Part shown: in pieces, positions 6,726 through 9,942 of the stretch | How positions within the stretch are numbered: the first letter of the stretch is position 1 | Layout of the letters: the number at the start of each line of letters is the position of its first letter | DNA from: Bacteroidales bacterium | GTDB lineage: Bacteria > Bacteroidota > Bacteroidia > Bacteroidales > UBA7960 | Assembly: GCA_003557965.1 (NCBI GenBank) | Contig: PWND01000309.1 | Location: 1-9,942, forward strand | Direction: 5' to 3' | Length of the DNA: 9,942 nt | Notes under the pieces: generated by a model | Databases searched by the model: none | What the model was told of the DNA's origin: nothing | The model's input: the letters and a program-made list of their open reading frames with translations, nothing else | Translations under genes and position numbers: made by a program

Positions 6726-7475
6726 TTAATCAAAATAACCTTCTCCTGTAAGGCTTATAAACAATGACTGCAAGTCGGTGATGTCATGTTTTTTCATTAA
6801 ATTATTCAAATTATCACATTCTATAATGCTTCCGTTATTGATAAAAGCTATCCTGTCACAAAACTCTTCAGCTTCAGCCATGTGGTGGGATGTGTAGATA
6901 ATAGTTGTTCCCTCGTTATTTAACTTTTTCAAATATTCTATCATTGCATGCTTGCTTTGCACATCAGCTCCAACTGTTGGTTCATCAAGAAAAAGCACAG
7001 AAGGTTTGTGAATAATTCCTATGGCAAGGTTAATCCTTCTTTTAAGCCCCCCGGAAAATATTTTTGTTTTTTTGTCCGACACTTTTGATATTCCCAGAAT
7101 TGTAAAGATTTCTTCGGCACGTTCTTCAATGGTTTTTTTATTTAAGTTGTGAATTGCACCAAAATAATGAAGGTTTTGCATAGGAGTAAGCTCATCGTAA
7201 AAGGCAAAATCTTGTGGCACGTACCCAATTCCGGATTTTATTTCATGGTTTGATAAGGGTTTGCCATTTTTGTAATAAGAAAAGTTTCCTTTTGTTGCAG
7301 GCAAAATCCCACATAAAACAGATATTAAAGTTGTTTTCCCGGCACCATTTGGGCCTAATACTCCAAATTTTTCTCCCCTGGTTACAGAAAAACTAACACC
7401 TTTAAGGCTTTCTTCTTTAGAGTTTTTATACTTTTTAGATAGGTTGTTTATGCTTATACAAACGTCATCACTCAT
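6726..7475 (-). CDS. ABC transporter ATP-binding protein (ABC-2/DRA-like exporter)
   Basis: Cytoplasmic ATPase of 249 residues, a normal length for the drug-resistance/CcmA-like class. All catalytic motifs are intact: Walker A GPNGAGKTT (41-49), Q-loop VPQ (Gln88), signature FSGGLKRR (140-147), Walker B VLFLDEP (160-166), D-loop VGAD (168-171) and H-loop TSHH (His197). The LKRR after the signature and the EPTVGAD stretch are typical of ATPases paired with ABC-2 permeases. It starts at the ATG at 7475 and its stop lies 7 bp before the permease start, so the two are co-transcribed and probably translationally coupled. A TAnnTTTG box sits about 45 bases upstream. It contrasts with the second, consensus-poor ABC ATPase at 3768-4409, so the two modules are unlikely to be recent duplicates. 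Confidence 0.93.
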   Translation of the reverse strand: MSDDVCISINNLSKKYKNSKEESLKGVSFSVTRGEKFGVLGPNGAGKTTLISVLCGILPATKGNFSYYKNGKPLSNHEIKSGIGYVPQDFAFYDELTPMQNLHYFGAIHNLNKKTIEERAEEIFTILGISKVSDKKTKIFSGGLKRRINLAIGIIHKPSVLFLDEPTVGADVQSKHAMIEYLKKLNNEGTTIIYTSHHMAEAEEFCDRIAFINNGSIIECDNLNNLMKKHDITDLQSLFISLTGEGYFD

Positions 7476-7519
7476 TTAAACTGTGCCTTATGTAATTTTT
7501 TATATTGACCTGAAAAACG

Positions 7520-7527
7520 CAAAAATA
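7520..7527 (-). promoter_or_regulatory. Bacteroidota-type -7 box for the ABC-2 exporter operon
   Basis: The minus strand reads TATTTTTG, a full TAnnTTTG match, placed to give a leader of about 40 bases before the ATPase ATG. No clear TTTG -33 box is present at the expected distance. It is the only good box before the first gene of this operon. Confidence 0.4.
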
Positions 7528-7583
7528 GTAAATATTATTACATTCATGCCTTATTTATCCGACAACATGCAGGGGAGGGCTTG

Positions 7584-7614
7584 GTAGAGACGTGTCGTAG
7601 AGGTATGTCTCTAC
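7584..7614. repeat. GTAGAGAC palindromic repeat, copy 1
   Basis: GTAGAGACGT (7584-7593) pairs with ATGTCTCTAC (7605-7614): 10 bp with one G-T wobble and an 11-base loop. The loop holds a second GTAGAG (7597-7602). The arms match those of the hairpin starting 57 bp further on, so this is one of two diverged copies of a REP-like palindrome. Confidence 0.6.
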
Positions 7615-7640
7615 ATGGATTGCTGTATTTTTCTCTGAGG

Positions 7641-7668
7641 GAGACGTGCCAGGCAGGCTCGTCTCTAC
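7641..7668. repeat. GAGACG/CGTCTC palindromic repeat, copy 2
   Basis: GAGACG (7641-7646) pairs with CGTCTC (7660-7665); after a T-T mismatch, GCC (7648-7650) pairs with GGC (7656-7658). It ends in GTCTCTAC, identical to the end of copy 1, 54 bp away. It is more GC-rich than its surroundings. Confidence 0.6.
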
Positions 7669-7677
7669 TTTGGTTGC

Positions 7678-7705
7678 ATTTCGGATGTGGGATTTCGGAC
7701 ATAGG
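7678..7705. repeat. 14-bp tandem repeat, two units
   Basis: ATTTCGGATGTGGG (7678-7691) is followed directly by ATTTCGGACATAGG (7692-7705), with 11 of 14 positions identical. A partial third unit (ATTTTTAG) may follow. It is a simple degenerate tandem repeat with no evident function. Confidence 0.5.
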
Positions 7706-7724
7706 ATTTTTAGAGCTAAGCGGT

Positions 7725-7744
7725 GGCCTTCGGAGTTTTACCGG
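7725..7744 (+). repeat. Fragment of the interspersed repeat (left-end motif)
   Basis: This 20-base segment (GGCCTTCGGAGTTTTACCGG) matches 9848-9867 at 19 of 20 positions. There it forms the left end of the repeat after the AAA ATPase gene. Shortly downstream, CGAAGCTGTTT (7763-7773) also recurs at 9733-9743. These are shared pieces of one repeat family on both sides of that gene. Confidence 0.55.
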
Positions 7745-7801
7745 TAACGAGCATTAGCGAAACGAAGCTGTTTGAAAAATTTGAGACTCGATTTCTCATA
7801 C

Positions 7802-7825
7802 TTTCTTTTGATTGCACAAAAGAAA
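7802..7825. repeat. Perfect 9-bp hairpin TTTCTTTTG/CAAAAGAAA
   Basis: TTTCTTTTG (7802-7810), loop ATTGCA, CAAAAGAAA (7817-7825). The arms are pyrimidine-rich against purine-rich, as in the longer hairpin at 8260-8288. Its right arm overlaps the left arm of another perfect inverted repeat, AACCCTCAT (7824-7832)/ATGAGGGTT (7866-7874). Similar hairpins occur, from memory, in intergenic repeats of other Bacteroidota. Confidence 0.55.
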
Positions 7826-7984
7826 CCCTCATCTGCCAAAAGTAAATAAAAGTGTAACAAAAAGCATGAGGGTTCCATGGAGTTATATGCACCAGGGATT
7901 AATTGCATAAATAAGTAAATAGATTGCAAAAAAGATTAATAAATCTTATCCATGTAATGAACGTATGCAAAGAAAATGCCACCG

Positions 7985-8136
7985 CTGACGGAAAATTGTC
8001 GGGCATTACTACGTCAGTTTGCTATTGCCCGCGTTCCAAGCCGGCAAGAATCTAAATTTGCAAATTCTAATAAAGCAGTTTACTGTCTTGCCTCGTGGAA
8101 CGCTTAGCTCAGGCCAGAAAAGGCTAACGCCTTTTC
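7985..8136. other. Structured non-coding segment with nested inverted repeats
   Basis: This segment contains four stems. CTGACG (7985-7990) pairs with CGTCAG (8012-8017). GGGCA (8001-8005) pairs with TGCCC (8026-8030) and competes with the first. A long imperfect stem, 8031-8049 with 8086-8103, has a perfect GCGTTCCA/TGGAACGC base and a GGCAAGA continuation. A hairpin GAAAAGGC (8117-8124)/GCCTTTTC (8129-8136) has 8 perfect pairs and a TAAC loop. Inside the long stem is a 12-bp palindrome, AATTTGCAAATT (8055-8066). It could be a repeat relic or a structured RNA ending in a terminator-like hairpin. No known RNA family is recognised. Confidence 0.4.
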
Positions 8137-8181
8137 AATCACACAGCAAACCTCCTTGAATGCCACGAAATTTCCCGAAAG

Positions 8182-8234
8182 CGGAAGAAAGGTACTTATT
8201 AAACCACCAATGCTGGAATAGACGTTGCGGGGAG
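8182..8234 (+). repeat. Interspersed repeat, copy A (upstream of AAA ATPase)
   Basis: About 53 bases from CGGAAGAAA through TTAAACCACCAATGC to TTGCGGG match 9865-9918 with roughly a dozen differences. Both copies have the same orientation and flank the AAA ATPase gene. No long open frame runs through this copy: its reading frame is stopped by TAG in GGAATAG. Confidence 0.65.
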
Positions 8235-8259
8235 GATTCGTTTTGCCTTGATTTTTTTG

Positions 8260-8288
8260 TTTCTTTTTTTATTTAAGAAAAAAAGAAA
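8260..8288. terminator. 11-bp T-run/A-run hairpin, possible bidirectional terminator
   Basis: TTTCTTTTTTT (8260-8270), loop ATTTAAG, AAAAAAAGAAA (8278-8288): 11 perfect pairs, nearly all A-T. It resembles the 7802-7825 hairpin in composition. It could stop transcription from either side, but the stem lacks GC pairs, so it may simply be part of a repeat. Confidence 0.35.
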
Positions 8289-8326
8289 GAAGAAGCAATT
8301 TTGTGGCAATGACAAAAAGTTAATAT

Positions 8327-8368
8327 AAAAAAGCTTTCAGCTTTCACCTTTGAGCTTTGAGCTTTTTT
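8327..8368. repeat. Five heptamer repeats inside an AAAAAAGCT/AGCTTTTTT inverted repeat
   Basis: Five tandem 7-bp units run from 8332 to 8366: AGCTTTC twice, ACCTTTG, AGCTTTG, AGCTTTT. They are bracketed by a perfect 9-bp inverted repeat, AAAAAAGCT (8327-8335) and AGCTTTTTT (8360-8368). The run of T at the right end gives it a terminator-like look on the plus strand, upstream of the ATPase promoter. Such arrays can vary in copy number by slippage. Confidence 0.5.
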
Positions 8369-8433
8369 CAGCCTCAGCCTTAACCTCAGCAATGCAACAA
8401 TGTAAAAACGCAACAACACATCAAAATAATACG

Positions 8434-8441
8434 TATATTTG
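8434..8441 (+). promoter_or_regulatory. Bacteroidota-type -7 box for the AAA ATPase gene
   Basis: TATATTTG matches TAnnTTTG fully. Transcription would start near 8448, giving a leader of about 24 bases before the ATG at 8472. This placement argues against the alternative TTG start at 8439, which lies inside the box. No -33 TTTG box is seen at the usual distance. Confidence 0.45.
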
Positions 8442-8471
8442 TATATTCCATTTCAAATAATACGCCATATT

Positions 8472-9725
8472 ATGAAATCACGTTTTTTAAATAACATAAT
8501 AAAGAAGAAATCTACAAGCAAATTTGGCAGGATAATCGTAATTACAGGAGCACGGCAGACGGGAAAAACGACTCTTGCAAGAAAATGCTTCCCTGGTTTT
8601 ACATATATATCCATTGAGGATCCGATAACAAGGGGTGAATATTCAAGATTAACATCCGGACAATGGAATATGTTGTATCCCAATGCAATACTTGATGAGG
8701 TCCAAAAGCAACCGGATTTAATAGATAGCATCAAATCGGTATATGACCAATATGACAAACCAAAATATATTTTGTTGGGCTCAAGCCAGATATTGTTACT
8801 TCGCAAAGTAAAAGAAAGCCTTGCAGGCAGGTGTAGTATTTATGATGTTTACCCTTTAACACTACCTGAAATGCTTACTGAAAGATGGGAAGACAGCATA
8901 AACAAATCATTTTTTCAAAAATTTTTAGAAACCGGCCATTTTAATGAAAGTGAATTATTGCCATCAATTAATCTACATCCTGACTATCCTAAAATAAAAC
9001 ATGTTTTTGACCATTACATGCAATATGGAGGTTATCCGGCTATTTTTGATAATTCTTTAACTGATGAAGAAAAAAGAGATTGGTTAAATAATTATATTAG
9101 AACTTATCTTGAACGGGATGTACGGGATTTAGCCGATTTTAAAAACCTTGAGCCTTTTATAAGGGTGCAACAGACCAGTTCTTTATTAACGGGCAACCTA
9201 GTTAATTATTCGCAATTAGCCAGAGAGGCAGGTATAAGCTCAAATACTGCAAACAGGTTTCTTAGTTATTTGGAGATTAGTTATCAGGCGATTTTGCTAA
9301 AACCTTGGTACAGAAACCGGCTTAAAAGGCTAAACAAAAGCCCTAAACTACATTATCTGGATCCGGGAATACAAAAGATTATTATAAAAAAGCAAGGCAT
9401 GATTAGCGGTAATGAGTATGAAAGTGCTATAGTATCTGAAATGTTTAAGCAAATCCATTACCTGCAGTTTAAAGCCAACTTGTATCACTTGAGAACGGTA
9501 GAAGGCAGGGAAATTGATTTTTTGATAGAGCTGGAAGATGCTTATATTGCTATTGAAATCAAAATGACTAATAATATAAGAACCCAGGATGCACGCCATC
9601 TGAAAAACCTTGAAGAGATTCTTGATAAGCCTGTTTTGCAATCCTTTGTTTTAAGTAATGATATCCACATCAAAAAATTGGCAGATAAAATATGGGCAAT
9701 TCCGGCAGCAATGTTTTTAACGTGA
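8472..9725 (+). CDS. AAA_14/DUF4143-type ATPase
   Basis: Predicted cytoplasmic ATPase of 417 residues, typical for this family. The N-terminal AAA domain has Walker A GARQTGKTT (26-34), Walker B NAILDEVQ (71-78, Asp75 and Glu76), a sensor-like strand YILLGSSQ (99-106) and SLAGR (Arg120) as possible arginine finger. The GGYP motif (186-189) and YLERDVRDL (212-220) are family hallmarks. Residues about 240-275 look like a winged helix. The C-terminal DUF4143 region has GREIDF...IEIKMT (Asp349, Glu362, Lys364), a PD-(D/E)XK-like pattern. I chose the ATG at 8472 because the upstream TTG (8439) lies in the promoter box. It stands alone on the plus strand between two copies of an interspersed repeat. 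Paralogous copies of this family are common in Bacteroidota and archaea. The function is unknown; STAND-like signalling or a toxin-antitoxin or defence role have been proposed. Confidence 0.9.
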   Translation: MKSRFLNNIIKKKSTSKFGRIIVITGARQTGKTTLARKCFPGFTYISIEDPITRGEYSRLTSGQWNMLYPNAILDEVQKQPDLIDSIKSVYDQYDKPKYILLGSSQILLLRKVKESLAGRCSIYDVYPLTLPEMLTERWEDSINKSFFQKFLETGHFNESELLPSINLHPDYPKIKHVFDHYMQYGGYPAIFDNSLTDEEKRDWLNNYIRTYLERDVRDLADFKNLEPFIRVQQTSSLLTGNLVNYSQLAREAGISSNTANRFLSYLEISYQAILLKPWYRNRLKRLNKSPKLHYLDPGIQKIIIKKQGMISGNEYESAIVSEMFKQIHYLQFKANLYHLRTVEGREIDFLIELEDAYIAIEIKMTNNIRTQDARHLKNLEEILDKPVLQSFVLSNDIHIKKLADKIWAIPAAMFLT

Positions 9726-9750
9726 GGCCTCTCGAAGCTGTTTTGGAATT

Positions 9751-9804
9751 GGTTAATTAGTTGATTGGGAAAATAGTTAACTGGTTAATTGGGAAATTAG
9801 CTAA
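9751..9804 (+). repeat. AT-rich degenerate tandem repeat (GGTTAATT family)
   Basis: GATTGGGAAAATAGTTAA (9763-9780) recurs 24 bp later as AATTGGGAAATTAGCTAA (9787-9804), 15 of 18 positions alike. It is preceded by GGTTAATTAG (9751-9760) and split by GGTTAATT (9783-9790). It begins about 25 bp after the ATPase stop codon. No promoter or terminator is evident in 9726-9847. Confidence 0.5.
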
Positions 9805-9847
9805 AGAGCTGTAGGTTAAAAGATTAAAAGACAGAAGAAAAACAATT

Positions 9848-9942
9848 GGCCTTCGGAGTTTTGCCGGAAGAAATGTTTTTATTAAACCACCAATGCCTGA
9901 ACAAACTTTGCGGGCAGGCACGGCAAAACGCGAATGCGGAGA
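9848..9942 (+). repeat. Interspersed repeat, copy B (downstream of AAA ATPase, cut by window edge)
   Basis: The segment begins with GGCCTTCGGAGTTTTGCCGG (9848-9867), near-identical to 7725-7744. It continues with the copy A homology (9865-9918). A 9-bp inverted repeat, GTTTTGCCG (9858-9866)/CGGCAAAAC (9921-9929), bounds the core. Beyond it, GCATTCGCG on the reverse strand weakly matches GCCTTCGGA, so the arms may extend. It runs into the window edge. Two frames are open across it, but neither encodes a recognisable protein. Confidence 0.6.

Larger units (their letters stand above)
7476..8471. other. Gene-free, repeat-rich intergenic region
   Basis: About one kilobase with no convincing coding sequence. 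The longest open frame (minus strand, 7738-7929) runs through hairpins and has no recognisable protein features. From left to right the region holds a promoter for the leftward operon, two GTCTCTAC hairpins, a 14-bp tandem repeat, fragments of an interspersed repeat and a purine/pyrimidine hairpin. Then come a CCCTCAT/ATGAGGG inverted repeat (7824-7832 with 7866-7874), nested stems around 7985-8136, a repeat copy at 8182-8234, another T/A hairpin and a heptamer tandem array. Last is the promoter for the rightward ATPase gene. The individual elements are listed separately. The mix looks like an accumulation site for small repeats between two operons that point away from each other. Confidence 0.75.

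Noticed and set aside
2559..7475. Bacteriocin or lanthipeptide export cluster
   Set aside because: There is no precursor peptide, modification enzyme or C39 peptidase domain; two ABC modules alone do not support it.
7738..7929. Small minus-strand open frame of 63 codons in the repeat-rich region
   Set aside because: It overlaps two perfect inverted repeats and repeat fragments, has no recognisable domain or translation signal, and fits chance.
7720..7985. GCGGTGGC (7720-7727)/GCCACCGC (7978-7985) as terminal inverted repeats of a 266-bp element
   Set aside because: An 8-bp match over this distance is expected by chance about once in every few such windows; no target-site duplication or transposase is visible.
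8439..8471. N-terminal extension of the AAA ATPase from a TTG at 8439
   Set aside because: The TTG lies inside the TATATTTG promoter-like box, and the ATG at 8472 gives the usual family N-terminus.
7476..8471. tRNA, CRISPR array or riboswitch in the long gap
   Set aside because: I found no T-arm GGTTCRA pattern, no regularly spaced identical repeats with unique spacers, and no recognisable riboswitch core.
9865..9942. Short coding sequence across the right-hand repeat
   Set aside because: Open in two frames up to the window edge, but the homologous copy at 8182 has a stop in the corresponding frame and no protein features are visible.

Overview
The window looks like a chromosomal segment of a Bacteroidota (Bacteroidetes) bacterium. 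The evidence is the AT-rich sequence, a Bacteroidota-style IleS N-terminus, a DPP5-like S9 peptidase, a probable DUF4836-type lipoprotein, the absence of clear Shine-Dalgarno sites, and several TAnnTTTG (-7) promoter-like boxes. Order, genus and species cannot be fixed from the sequence alone.

Layout. Positions 1-7475 are a block of seven minus-strand genes, read right to left. First comes a two-gene ABC-2 exporter: ATPase (6726-7475), then permease (5447-6718). Next is a three-gene cassette: small lipoprotein (4450-5301), short divergent ABC ATPase (3768-4409), and FtsX/MacB-like permease (2559-3767) whose start codon directly abuts the ATPase stop codon. After a 234-bp gap with palindromes comes a secreted DPP5-like serine peptidase (279-2324), and finally the N-terminus of isoleucyl-tRNA synthetase (1-168), cut by the window edge.

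Positions 7476-8471 hold no convincing gene. They are densely packed with inverted repeats, short tandem repeats and pieces of interspersed repeats. On the plus strand follows one AAA_14/DUF4143-type ATPase with a PD-(D/E)XK-like C-terminal motif (8472-9725). After it come AT-rich tandem repeats and a second copy of an interspersed repeat that also lies upstream of the gene, so the ATPase sits between two direct copies of the same repeat.

How the genes may work together. The two ABC modules share a strand and lie 145 bp apart, but they belong to different mechanistic classes (ABC-2 type versus MacB/FtsX type). The lipoprotein-ATPase-permease cassette is the best candidate for a little-studied system: envelope lipoprotein, mechanotransmission-type permease, and an ATPase with several substituted consensus residues. 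The peptidase and IleS look like ordinary housekeeping neighbours. I see no CRISPR array, tRNA, rRNA, recognisable transposase or defence operon. The most unusual non-coding feature is the structured, repeat-rich 7.56-8.43 kb interval.
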